From Aldrovandia affinis (taxonomy: Eukaryota; Chordata; Actinopteri; Notacanthiformes; Halosauridae), in assembly GCA_029706075.1 (NCBI GenBank), contig JAINUG010000258.1, positions 434,001 through 498,000 on the forward strand: 64,000 bases of DNA. The letters run 5' to 3'. Below, piece after piece: positions 42,576-52,889 of the stretch. Both the position numbers and the translations under genes were made by a program. Position 1 is the first letter of the stretch, and each line of letters starts with the position of its first letter. Below the pieces are notes generated by a model, which ran no database searches, was not told the DNA's origin, and saw only the letters and a list, made by a program, of their open reading frames with translations.

Positions 42576-43316
42576 TGTACCAAGTGCCAGACGAAGCAGG
42601 AGTAATCAGTGACGGCATCTATCAGATGCAATTTGAGGATGAAATGGGTCAGGCAGAGCAGCCATCCCTGTTTTCTGAGATGGAAGAGTCCATCGCCGGA
42701 TGTGGCAAACACGGAAGAGCGAAGCTGTGGAGGCCAAAGATCTTCCCACCCATGACAAGATAGACGGGGTCTTCCGCTGGATGTGGTGTTAGTTGGTAGT
42801 GTTTTTAGCATGACCAGATGGGGCTAGCGCTACCCGCCCATGCCACTCTACGTCCAAGCCCAGGGGTGCTCCTACCAAGCCTGCTGTGTCGCTTGTGGGA
42901 CGCGTGTGTGGATGTTCCCCGAGCGGCTCTCAAGTTCGGAGACCAGGCTATAGCCATCCAGTCCAGCCGATGCCAGAAGCAAGCCTGTTGCCAAACTGTT
43001 GCCTCGCCTGCTTCGCCTATCGCCGCCCCGTCTGCATCGCCCACCGCCGCCCAACTGTCACCTGTCCCTCACGCTGCACCGCCCAAGCTGCCCAGGCCCC
43101 CATCCACCAGCCACCCTGCACTGCCATCACCACCACCTACCTCGTCTGCCCTGCTGACTACCGAGACGGCTTGGGCTGTCCTCAACCTGTGGCAACGCAG
43201 CAGCAATGGCTTGGACCCCTCGCAGCAGCAACAGCTAAAGCAGCTACTAAGCGAGTATGCTGATAGCTTCGGACATTAGGGTTGCCGGGGACGGCTGACC
43301 CCTTATGGGGGGGCTA
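42576..43316 (+). pseudogene. Gypsy E internal remnant
   Basis: A proline- and alanine-rich, GC-rich region ending, in frame 42818-43279, with LDPSQQQQLKQLLSEYADSF. That motif belongs to the linker just before gypsy RT. A polypurine-type GGGGGGG (43307-43313) precedes the 3' LTR. Gag, protease, RT and integrase are deleted. Confidence 0.65.
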
Positions 43317-43774
43317 TGTAGTGATCCACCGCGGTCGCTATATGTAAATATTTGTGCAGAGCATTGTGGGTAAATCATGTTGTGTGTGTTATTAGTTATA
43401 ACTATGTACATGTAAAACCGATGGTTGTGGTGAACTAAGGGGTAAAGCCATCACGACTGACGTTCATTTATTGTTTAGGGCTGCTGCCTGTAATTCCTTG
43501 CAAAAGTGTTCATCATTGAATAGTACTTCCTGTGTGACATACTAGTTAATCGCCAATGTGCACCTTGGGTGACCCTTTAGGGACCCGCCTGTATCTAAAG
43601 ACAGACCAAAAGACGATATCTGGGGTCGTGCAATGTATGGGCCACGGATATTGTCCTTACTTTATAATAAAGTGGCTATGGGGCCTTGTGGTGTATGAAG
43701 CACGTAGCCACATTGAAATTACTGCCTGACTCCATTTGTCTTTTTGTTGCACCCCACCGCGCATGCTCGCTACA
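43317..43774 (+). repeat. 3' LTR of gypsy E
   Basis: 458 bp from TGTAGTGATCCACCGCGGTC to GCATGCTCGCTACA, with ATAATAAAGTGGCTATGGGG near the polyadenylation signal. TG...CA ends. Confidence 0.88.
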
Positions 43775-44115
43775 ATATAATTTGTTAGTCTGTGACATGT
43801 TCCAAAAACACTCATATTTTTTACTTAGTTACTTCCATACCCTGTACAACACTTAATGATTCTGTTACTGGTTCAAAAGAAGGAATTCCAGATTACTGCA
43901 CTAATCTCTTAAAACCACTTGTACTCCAGTGTCCCATTGGTGGGACACTCTGCCACGCCCCCCGTCATAAAATCATAAAAATATGGATATTAATAAGTAT
44001 ACACTTCTCCACATGTCACACAATACCTACATATAATATATCAAATGATGGGTATTTTTGTCCCGAATCCAACCCCATATGTTGTTTTAAGTATATTAAC
44101 ACATTTTAATTAAAA
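43775..44115. other. Unassigned sequence
   Basis: No feature. GTCCCATTGGTGGGAC (43930-43945) is a short near-palindrome. Confidence 0.45.
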
Positions 44116-44129
44116 ATGGCAAAACTTAC

Positions 44130-44846
44130 AGCCTGCGTGGGTGCAGATGGGCTCCATCCCACAGAAAATAAAGTTGCAGCAATTGTGGATGCAGCAAGCT
44201 ACCAAAATATCAGGGAACTCAGACCTTACTTGGGCTTATTAAACTATTATGGAAATCTCTCCACAGGGCTGCAACCCCTCCATGAGCTTTTGAAAAGCAA
44301 GAAGCAGTGGAAATGCACTAAGCAATGCAAGGAAGCATTCAACAAAAGCAAACAGCTCCTGCTTAAATAGCTAAGTGTTCGTTCACTATGCCACAAAGAG
44401 GAAATTGTGCTTGGTCTGTGTTGCGTCATGCTACGGGGTTGGAGTGGTAATATCCCCGGTTTTCAAAAACAGGGAAGAAAGACCCATTGCATTCGCTTCA
44501 AGAATGCTCAGCCCCAGTGAAAGGATCTATGCTCAAATCGAAAAGAAGGCATTGTCGTTAATTTTTGAGGTAAAAGAATTCCACAAATATCTATGGGCGC
44601 AGATTTACTTTGCTCATGGGCCACAAACCCATAGTGTTGATTGTTGGACCAAAGTCAGATTTCCCTACCCTAGCAGCAGCAAGAATGCAGCACTGGGCGA
44701 TCATCCTGTGAGCATACAGGTATGACATTGAACACCATAGTTCAGCAGAGCATGCAAATGCTGATGCATTATCGCAACTGCCACAAAATGGGATAGAGCC
44801 AGTGGAGAGAGCAGGTGATGTTTTTTATTTCTCTTCAATTGATGTG
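44130..44846 (+). pseudogene. Gypsy I RT thumb and RNase H
   Basis: HPTENKVAAIVDAASYQNIR, ELRPYLGLLNYYGNLSTG and EAFNKSKQLLLK, then (44375-44725) KRKLCLVCVASCYGVGVVIS: VCDAS has become VCVAS, losing the first RNase H aspartate. Then RPIAFASRMLSPSERIYAQI and EKKALSLIFEVKEFHKYLW. Later HHSSAEHANADALSQLPQNG leads to the insertion point. Confidence 0.88.
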
Positions 44847-45606
44847 CAGTGGTCCCTCGCTATAACGCGGTTCACCTTTCGCGGCCTCGCTGTTTCGCTG
44901 ATTTTTTTAGTGCAATTTTGCATGCTTTTTTTTACAGCGTATGAACGCGCATTGTGTTCTGCGTCCTGATTGACAATGGTCTACAGTTCATTACAGTTCT
45001 CAAATATAATCGAAGGTGGCATGTCTGTTTATAAGAATCTTTTCGCCCAGAAGAAAAAACAGCGCCAACAACTACCCATAACTATGTTCTTCACCTGAAA
45101 AATGACACCTGCTCCAAGGCCTTCAGTGGAAAAAGACGCTACAGCGGAGCGGCGCCAGGATGAAGAGGCATGGTCAAAGGAACTGTGAAATACGCGCAAG
45201 TCACTATTAATAATTTCTTATGTGTCCATCCTCGTAGGTTGATCATTAAAATTAAATTTGTTTCTAAAAGCTATCATATTTATGTATATGGAAAACGTTT
45301 ATATTTTTATTTCTCAAATAAATGTTTGGGCCTGAAAACAGCTTTGATCTTTGGTTTCATTCTATAATACTGTACTTATTTTTTTAAATCTACGAAGGTT
45401 TGAACTTTGAGAGTGTTTAAACAAGAGAGAAATGTGAGAAAATGTTAATGCCTGTCTGAGAAAAGTGTATAAAGTGTGTGGTGAGGGGTTTTACAGCCTT
45501 AAAACATATATAATAATTGTAAAAAATAAAGCTGACTACTTCGCGGATTTCGCCTATTGCGGGTTATTTTTAGAACGTAACCCCCGCGATAAACGAGGGA
45601 CCACTG
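44847..45606. mobile_element. Tigger-like (pogo) non-autonomous DNA transposon
   Basis: Ends CAGTGGTCCCTCGCTATAAC and, in reverse complement, CAGTGGTCCCTCGTTTATCG. The target TA is present on the right (45607-45608) and decayed to TG on the left. A short frame inside (QRQQLPITMFF, then TPAPRPSVEKDATAERRQDE) resembles the acidic-tailed region of Tigger/CENP-B-type transposases. It is too small to be autonomous. Confidence 0.78.
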
Positions 45607-46750
45607 TATTGCCACTTTAGGTTAAAAACATCACATAGGGAATAGAGAGAGGTCCTGTGTTGTCCAAGGTTCTGGATTTCACATTGCATGGTTGGCCAGG
45701 CCATGAGGATGGACAGGAGCTATGCCCATTCTTCATTAGAAGACTAGATCTGTCAGCAGAACAAGGCTGTCTACTGATGGGTGATCGTACCTCCAGAGTT
45801 CCAAAACAGACTGCTTGATGATCTCCATGAAGGGTATCCTGGAATGTGTGGTATGAAGGCCCGAAACTATGTGTGGTGTTCAGGCCTCAACAAAGAGATT
45901 GAAAGCAAAGTGAAGCAGTGTGAAATCTGTATAACAGTGTGGAACCTGCCTGGCCCTGCCCCCCTCCAATGTTGGAAATGGCTATCACAGGTGTGGCAAT
46001 GCATCCACATCCACTTCACAGAGAAGAATCAGCTAAGTTTTCTGGTGCTGATTAATTCGAAATGGATTGAAGTTGAAAACATGACCACTAACACAACTGA
46101 CAGCACGATTGAGGTTCTAAGAAAAATATTCACAGAATATGGCCTGCCCGAAGAGGTGGTATCGGATAATGGACCACAGTTCCCCTCAACCGAATTCAAG
46201 CAGTTCACAAAATGTAATGGTATTAAACACAAACCACTAGCACTGTATCCTCCGGCTAGGAATAGAGCAGCGGAACGCTCTGCACATTCTAAAATGGGCC
46301 CTAACTAAAGATGTTCTGCAGCAAAACAAGACATAGACTCACATGTTGTTGAAACATTGTCTGGTAAACTTCTTGATTAACTACAGAAGCACCCCTCACT
46401 CTGTGACAGGATGGACACCAGCAGAAATGTTCCTCAAACGTGAGATACGTACCCACTTGACTCTACTGAAGCCACACCTCTAAAAGGTAATTGAAGCGAG
46501 GCTGAACCAGATAAAAACCACACGATGGGACCCACCATGTGGAACGACAGATAGAAGACAACCACCATGTGGGTGAAAAGCTGAAAAGGAGGTCTTAAGT
46601 ATATGGGTGAAGGGGGTAGTAGAACAGAAGAAAGGACCGCGATTGTTCCTGGTAAATGTGGGCAGAGAAATTAAACTGGTTCACCTAGATCACCTGCTAA
46701 GAGCAGCAGAAAAAGATTTTGGGGAGGAATACAAAGGCCCTCATTAAGTT
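45607..46750 (+). pseudogene. Gypsy I integrase
   Basis: The zinc domain is LLDDLHEGYPGMCGMKARNY and KVKQCEIC. The core reads WQCIHIHFTEKNQLSFLVLI, where HIDF has become HIHF (first catalytic aspartate lost), then VVSDNGPQFPSTEFKQFTK with the second aspartate and ARNRAAERSAH with the glutamate. The C-terminal side continues with NYRSTPHSVTGWTPAEMFLK beyond a frameshift near 46305. Confidence 0.88.
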
Positions 46751-46989
46751 GACATGGAGTCTTCACTAGAGACAGTCTAAGTTGACAGAAGATTTGATTT
46801 TTAGTTGAAAGAGTCCAAGTTATAGTTATGGTTGGAGTTTGTTATAACAAAATACATATATATATATATATGTACGCAAGAATTGAGTAAACCACCCACT
46901 GATCTATATATAGATATATACAGGTCCAGGGGTGGGACATTATAGAGTAGGAGTAGGAGGAGGGAGGAGAGTCATGTAGTTATTAATGC

Positions 46990-48033
46990 ACCTGATCAAT
47001 CAATCAAGCTTTTTATTGTCATTCCAGCCATATACAGTGCAGTCTACAGTGGTGCGAAATTGCATTTCTCCTGGTCCTTGGTGGAATATATACAATCTAT
47101 ATACAAGACATACAAAACAAGGACAGGGCTGTATACCCAGGACTGGACATGGTGCAAATAGCAAGACAGTGCTAGTGAAATAGACATGACAGTGCAACTC
47201 CATACAGTAAAAATTCAGGACAATGTAAGACAAAACAGTAAGCACACAATAAACTAATAGAATACATTTAAAAGTATGTAATAAAAGATAATAGTGTCTA
47301 AAGTATGATGTAGCAGCATGGCATAGTGGGTGGAGATAGTCCCTAAGAAAAATAGTCCAGAGAAAAATGTAGTGCAACAGGGTGTATAAAAATGAAATAA
47401 GTGGCTAGTGGGAGGGGGGGGGGGCATGATGAGGGAGGAGGGAGGCAGCAGGGTGTTAAGGAGCCTGACAGCTTGGGGGAAAAAGCTGTTGCAGAGTCTG
47501 GCAGATTTGGCCCTTATGCTGCGGTACCTTTTGCCAGATGGCAAGAGGGAAAAGTGTCCTTGGGAGCGGTGTGAGGGATCCTCCGCTATGCTGCAGGCCT
47601 TGCGTTTGTAGCATTTGATGTAGATGTCTTGTATAGAAGGGAGAGGGACCCAATGATCCTTTCAGCTGTCCTTACTATCCGCTGCAGGGACTTGCAGTCT
47701 GAGACGCTGCAGTTCCCATACCAGGTAGTGAGACAGCTGGTCAGGACACTCTCGATGGTGCCCTGTAGAACATGGTGAGGATGGGGGGAAGGGAGGCTAG
47801 CTCTCTTCAGTCTCCGTAGGAAGTGGAGACGCTGTTGTGCTCTTTTGTCTAGAGACGTGGAGTTGAGAGTCCATTTGAGGTCATCCGCAATGTGCACACC
47901 AAGGAACGTGATGCTTTTGACCTTCTCTATGGTGGAGCCGTTGATGTGCAACAGGGAGTGGTCAGCGCAGGCCCTCCTGAAGTCAAAAACATTAAGAGAT
48001 AGGTTGTTATCGATACACCAGATTTCTAGCCGC
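46990..48033 (-). pseudogene. Rex1/CR1-like LINE, 3' part (segment 1 of 3)
   Basis: A minus-strand LINE ending in (TCAATCAA)n and TTTTATTGTCATTCC, with 3' UTR and the protein C-terminus: MHINGSTIEKVKSITFLGVH, KRAQQRLHFLRRLKRASLP, TSCLTTWYGNCSVSDCKSLQ and MPSGKRYRSIRAKSARLCNS. It stops at 48033, where ERV B begins, and continues at 55691. Clade naming is provisional (jockey superfamily is certain, Rex1 or CR1 likely). Confidence 0.85.
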
Positions 48034-48195
48034 TGTGGGATTTTATTAGTATGTTCTTATTCTGACCTGCAAAACTAGTCTTGGCGCCTATTATTTGTTT
48101 TGAGTTCTTGCAACGGTTTCTGATAAGGCTGATAGGAAGTCAGGCTGACGTAAGTGGCTTAAACAGATGATGTAGGTTGGACAGTCTTCGGTACA
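48034..48195 (+). repeat. 5' LTR of ERV B, truncated
   Basis: Identical over long stretches to the start of the 3' LTR (GACCTGCAAAACTAGTCTTG, GGAAGTCAGGCTGACGTAAG, GTAGGTTGGACAGTCTTC). It then departs at about 48190, so the downstream part including the polyadenylation signal is missing. Confidence 0.85.
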
Positions 48196-50420
48196 GTTTG
48201 GTACCACAGCGAGTCATTCGCTCGTGTAGATTTCTTTTAAAAAATTATAATAATCAAACGTAGGCTATTGATATGTGTAAGCATATACATTTCCTAGATT
48301 TCCCAATCTAATTCATTTTCCAGCTCTTTGTTATAACCTTTCCTCTGCTTCTATTTTAAAGGTCCTTATTCGACAGATGTTCTTAATAGTTTAGTTTACG
48401 AAGTTCAGCACTTTATTGGGAAATTTTCCTTGTTTCAGGTTTAGTCTGTTAGTTATTTTATCTCACCTCCATCATAATTTCAGTTTAGTGCGCCGATAGC
48501 GTTTCATTTGTAGTTTGGGGCATTGATAGTTAGATTCTTTAAAGACCATTCAGTTTCAACCTTTCGGGGCAGTCTTATAATTTGCGGGTAGTCTTATAAT
48601 TACGGGTTTCTATATTTTTGTCCTGATATTTCGCTACTGTTCGGGAGCGTGTATGAGCTTCGGTTTTTTCCATTTTTAGTGTACTTTCAAGCATTCTTAC
48701 TCGAATGCGTAATCTTTGCAGCGGGTTTGATTTGCTATCTGTTTCCCTGGTCTCCGGAATTTAAGTACAACCTTTCCCATGTTTTAATTACTTCGTCCCT
48801 TCAATTAGATATTCTAGGAATACTGTTTTTAGCGTGTTGAGGAAAATAGTTCGCTAGCATACACCTATGTTTGAAAGTTCCGTGGCAGAGTGAATGGTCA
48901 GTGAATGAAAGGAGAGAGAGAATGGGAACAATAAGGTAACACTCTCGCGTAATAATTTTTAAAGGTAGCTACCCATTCCAGTTGCCTGATGACATTTTTC
49001 CTTAAGTTGTTACATTAGTAACAAAAGGGAGGAGTGTGAGGAAAATTTTAATTAGGCCTTTCGACCGGTCGTTTCCAGCTTGCTGAATGAGTTGTTTATG
49101 CTTCCACTAACGGGTCAAACATTGTCTGGATACGGTGTACCATTCAGGAAGAGATAAGCGAGTGTTGCTAGAAGTGGGAGACAACTCATCTGGAGGAATG
49201 AGAAACATTAAGATGTTTGGGTTGGAGAGCAGGAAACGTCAAGGTCAGTTCCCTGAGAATGAGTTTGATTATTGTGCTGTATAAATTATTGGATTTGTCA
49301 AAACATGCCACACAGCACACATTCCCTATGATGGTTCCTATTCCTTTTGATTTTGGTGATTGGTGTTTCTGAAGTAAATAGGCAGGGGAGCTATGGGAAG
49401 GCCGCAAGGGGGCCCACCTAGAACACCAGGTTGGACAGCAGGTCCCAGGCCACAAGGGCCACCAGTAAAGCACCAGTACAGGAATATGAGTATTGGGGAC
49501 AGGAGGAACCCTGTATTGAAACACAGATACTGGGAAGATAAAACGTGTGTTTGGGGCGCTAAATAAATAAGCTAAATAAATAAGGTTTCATTCAGGGGCA
49601 ATGGGTGAAATTCCTACAGCCAAAAGGGATCTCAAGGGAGAGAGATGTATTATTATTATTACTATTTAAATACTCTGATGTTCTTCATGCGAAGCAATTA
49701 TAAAACCTCCAAATTTAAGATCACAGTCTCGCTTCCTTTGAATAGCAAGGGTTTAAACAACCAGTTTTAAATTAATAAGATGATAAACGTCCACCAGCTG
49801 GGTCCGCAGCAATTCCAATGCAACAGTGCACTGGACCATCATTGATGGTTTGGGCAACCCACCCCTTCTATTCTCGTAGAAGTTGATGGAAGCCCCACAT
49901 TGGAAACTGAGGAGTCTGTGGTGGATGACACCATCCTGAACTGAGATAAAGGGTGAGACTGTTTTCTGGACAATTAATGTGTAAAAGAATAGACCCGCTC
50001 ATGGAGCTGTTCCCTAGTGTACAGACTGGAGGAAGTTTAGGAGGATTTGGGCGGAGTAATTGTATGTGACACTTACCGCTCGAGGGTAAGTATTTGATAA
50101 ATGTTTTATGACTATATGGGATAAAATCATAAAAAGGAGGGATTGATACAGAAATTCTGTTTCTGTTCAAAATAGTATTTGAACCTCTTCTCACGCTGGC
50201 ACAAGGTGTGGCGCTGTGCCAAAAGAGATAGGCACAAAGCTGTGTGTTTCTTAGGAATGTTTTTGCAGAGAGTTAATTAAACCACAGAGGTCAGAACAGT
50301 GTGCCTTGCCGAAAGATACGAACTTCTCAAATACAAGTTTTGTAAGGAATTGTTTTCTAAGAGGTGGAGTGTTTATTCATAGTATGAGTGAATAAAAAAT
50401 GAATGATCCATCTGATCTGC
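48196..50420 (+). other. ERV B leader and unreadable gag/protease region
   Basis: No domain could be identified by eye. TTTGGTACCACAGCGAGTC just after the LTR remnant could be a primer site. The frame 48649-48840 is hydrophobic but isolated. Around 49380-49520 the frames PPRTPGWTAGPRPQGPP and EYEYWGQEEPC may be the end of gag. About 2.2 kb is thus present where gag and protease belong. Confidence 0.4.
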
Positions 50421-50424
50421 ACGG

Positions 50425-50480
50425 TACTATGTACATTTTACATTTTTACATTTTAGGCATTTGGCAGTATCTGTGATTTT
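50425..50480 (-). repeat. L2/SINE tail fragment in ERV B
   Basis: TACATTTTACATTTTTACAT and TTTAGGCATTTGGCAG, the beginning of the L2-type tail, followed by a T run (50478-50489). It stands directly before the RT box, so a small insertion or template switch removed the RT N-terminus. Confidence 0.55.
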
Positions 50481-50489
50481 TTTTTTTTT

Positions 50490-50645
50490 CCCCTCCTGTA
50501 TGTAGACGACATATTGAATTGCTCTCCTTCTCCGGAAAAGGCATGTTTGGACATTCCGGCCTCACAAGGCCAAGGAGATAAGCAAGGGGGGTGTGGACCA
50601 GAAGTAAAATATCTGGGACACGCTATCTAAAATAAAATAAAACAT
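50490..50645 (+). pseudogene. ERV B reverse-transcriptase palm fragment
   Basis: LLYVDDILNCSPSPEKACLD carries the catalytic YVDD (50499-50510), then GPEVKYLGHAI, as in gammaretroviral RT. The fingers are missing upstream and the thumb is cut by the structured repeat at 50652. Confidence 0.85.
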
Positions 50646-50651
50646 GATGGG

Positions 50652-51060
50652 TTAGGCAGGGGATTAGGCACCCCGAACCTAGCCCATAACAGGCGGCGGC
50701 GGAATTGCAAAGTTCCGAGGGCACGTTAAAGATGTTTTATAGTGCCGGGGAGAAGACTGAAGGCCCCCGTGTCTGATGAAGTATGAATTGACATACTGCC
50801 GTGGTACCGTCTAGTCGGCGTAGCTGTCGCATGTAAGTATGCAGGCAGTACGTGGTACGTGGATGACAGTCCACACCTAGCAGAGGGGCGTAAGAGACGA
50901 CCTCTGTGAACAGGCAAGGCTGGTGAAAACGGTCAAAGTTTCTATACCCATAGCGAAGTGGGATAGGGATCAGACCGTCGGTTCCTAACTGGGTGGTTAA
51001 CAGCCACTACGGGGTCCTGATTAGATGCAGGACTAGGGATCGCTATCGACTGGGTCACCG
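50652..51060. repeat. Hairpin-rich dispersed repeat, copy 1 (in ERV B pol)
   Basis: TTAGGCAGGGGATTAGGCAC to CGCTATCGACTGGGT. It is about 95% identical by my count to 59321-59690 in ERV A, with two short indels. It holds several perfect or near-perfect stems: AGTATG/CATACT, CAGAGG/CCTCTG, TGGA/TCCA, CTAT-CCCA/TGGGATAG and GTCCTG/CAGGAC. Not coding on the plus strand. On the minus strand both copies are open for about 50 codons, but differences between copies are mostly amino-acid changing. Sequence to about 51360 may also belong to it. Family unknown. Confidence 0.8.
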
Positions 51061-51369
51061 GCCGGTCGGATCGCAGATGGCATTAAGACCATGAGAAATG
51101 GCTGCCGCGTTCGGCTCAATGTACAGTCAGGCCACTATAAGCTGAAACCGAATGCGTTAGTAAGCGAGTAGTGCTTTCTGTGATCAGTATTTTTGAAAAG
51201 AAAATACTGGGAAGCAGAGAGGCTGACAGCCCTTCACTCCGAGGAGTCGGGGGGGAGGAACTCAGCGGAAAGGGATCCAGCCTGGAGCTGCGCCCTAGAG
51301 AGGGAGGCTCGAAGGATCAAAGCGTTTTTATGAATGATAAATTTCTGCCAAACCTGGATGTGTAATTAT
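51061..51369. other. Extension of the structured repeat or unknown insert in ERV B pol
   Basis: Begins CACCGGCCGGTCGGATCGCA. It is not retroviral pol and has no partner in ERV A, whose copy stops at CGACTGGGT. It is either the longer end of the same repeat or a separate insertion. Confidence 0.45.
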
Positions 51370-52215
51370 GCACAATTGATGCAGCCACTGTTAGATTGTA
51401 TTTACAGCGAACCAACAGAGGCTCGAGATCCAATCAAATGGACTCCTGAAGTCAACGAAGCCTTTGAGCAGGTAAAACAGGTTTGGAGGTAAGCAAAGAC
51501 CAATTGCTTATTACTCCACAGAACTGGATCCTGTAGCAAGAGGACTGCCATGCTGTTTACAAGCTGTAGAAGCAGCAGCATTAGCAGTAAAAGCCTCACA
51601 AACCATAGTGTTATAACAACCAATAGTCAGATACCACATGTAGTTTCTGTATTACTACTGCAAACAAAATATACATTCTTGTCACCAGCAAGACAGCTGA
51701 GCTGTATGGCGACTCTACTAACAGACCCTAATCTAACAATTGTAAAATGCACCACACTTAATCCGGCTACCTTGCTGACAACTGCTGAGGATGGAGATCC
51801 TCACGATTGTGTAGCTGAAACATCTAGGTCTGTGGCAGCACACCCTGGGTTAATGGACACACCCATTCATGACGCAGAAGTAACATTCAAAGTGGGATCC
51901 TGAAAAAAGAATGACTTCAAAGCGGAACCAATAACACATGCACCATTGATACTGGAACTGATTGTGAGATGTAAATGTGCAACACATACGAAAGGAACAG
52001 ATGAGGTGTCCCTGGGGAATGCATTCGCAGACTTGCTGCAAAAAGAAGCAGCTGCAGACACTCTCTTGAGAGACATGCAACAAGCGAGTGACCAGATAAA
52101 AAGCGAATCAAAATGTACTGAGAACAGAAAGTGCCATAGCTGCAGAGTTGAGTCATGGCATATGCCATGTCTCAAGAGGAGGGAGGGTAGATATGATAAA
52201 CAAACCTTATACAAT
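51370..52215 (+). pseudogene. ERV B RT connection and RNase H remnant
   Basis: AQLMQPLLDCIYSEPTEARD, IKWTPEVNEAFEQVKQ, then across frameshifts PIAYYSTELDPVARGLPCCL and (51550-51903) FLSPARQLSCMATLLTDPNL and LNPATLLTTAEDGDPHDCVA, closely like gammaretroviral connection sequence. The RNase H start reads DAEVTFKVGS instead of a YTDGS form. The centre is deleted, and the end is ATHTKGTDEVSLGNAFADLL. Confidence 0.87.
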
Positions 52216-52229
52216 TTGGAGTGGGAAAA

Positions 52230-52237
<8 letters not shown>

Positions 52238-52273
<36 letters not shown>
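52238..52273. repeat. (TA)n microsatellite within ERV B
   Basis: About 18 TA units after an A run. Confidence 0.92.
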
Positions 52274-52277
<4 letters not shown>

Positions 52278-52299
52278 AAAAGGTGTTTAACATGTTTTG

Positions 52300-52620
52300 A
52301 CTATTTGAATCTTGGATGATGGATTTCATCCACCTCACAGCAAGTGAGGGGAAAAAAAGAGATGATTAGTAATGATTGACCCATTCTCAGGTTGGGTAGA
52401 AGCATACCCTACCTCAAAAATTGATGCACAACTGTGGAAAAATAAAATAAAAATAAAAATAATAATAATTTGTAGAGAAATAATACCTAGATGGGAAAAG
52501 CCTATCACCTACCGCAATTTGGAGATAGAATCACCCCTGGACGGGACCGTACCAGGTGATTGAAGCTCGGACAGAGCTGTTCGGGTCCAAAAGGAGGGAG
52601 ATACGGTTTGGCACCACTAC
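52300..52620 (+). pseudogene. ERV B integrase fragments
   Basis: DFIHLTASEGKK (frame near 52325), then (52372-52563) MIDPFSGWVEAYPTSKIDAQ, the integrase core, then an AT-rich insertion (AAATAAAATAAAAATAAA) and REIIPRWEKPIT. The C-terminal part GPYQVIEARTELFGSK is in another frame. The catalytic DDE triad is incomplete. Confidence 0.82.
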
Positions 52621-52889
52621 GCACACTGTTCCAAAACAGACACACCCACACGCACGCTCACACAAACCAGTAACAGATTAAAAGAACTACACGAAGTGGA
52701 CACCAGATAACCCAGATCAGAAGTGAATGACAATTAATTAGGAATAGTTCAGGAGGAGAGAAGGAGGAGGAAACAAGAGCTTAGTTTCACAGACTACTGT
52801 AGAGAGGTGGGACTAATGGTACTTACAGGAGTAGGACTTTTGGTAGGAATGATAAAATTGATGCTTACATGTGTATTGAACTATGAGAG

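Larger units (their letters stand above)
41944..43774 (+). mobile_element. Ty3/gypsy element E, two LTRs, internally deleted
   Basis: Two LTRs of about 0.5-0.6 kb bracket only 760 bp of internal sequence. The internal part has a primer site, frames with no clear gag, and a short piece of the protease-RT linker. A target duplication is not evident, and the 5' boundary within the L2 is approximate. Confidence 0.82.
44116..46750 (+). mobile_element. Ty3/gypsy element I (RNase H and integrase), nested host of a Tigger-like element
   Basis: Plus-strand pol of a gypsy family different from F/G/H: RT thumb, RNase H and integrase, without gag, RT palm or LTRs. It is interrupted by a 760-bp DNA transposon at 44847-45606. 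Removal restores the flanking frame. The element ends near 46750. Confidence 0.85.

Noticed and set aside
43930-43945. Near-palindrome GTCCCATTGGTGGGAC as an operator or hairpin terminator
   Set aside because: Short palindromes of this length are expected by chance in 64 kb of AT-rich eukaryotic DNA, and nothing around supports a role.
48649-48840. Hydrophobic 63-codon frame in the ERV B leader
   Set aside because: Short, isolated and AT-rich; hydrophobicity follows from T-rich codons.
50770-50800. CTGATGA followed by a stem (AGTATG/CATACT) in the structured repeat, suggesting a hammerhead ribozyme
   Set aside because: The required GAAA after stem II is absent in both copies (GCCG follows), so the hammerhead core is not met.
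50726-50917. Minus-strand frame shared with 59356-59568 (about 50 residues alike)
   Set aside because: The two copies of the repeat are ~95% identical in DNA, so shared frames are expected. Most differences change the amino acid, and there is no domain.
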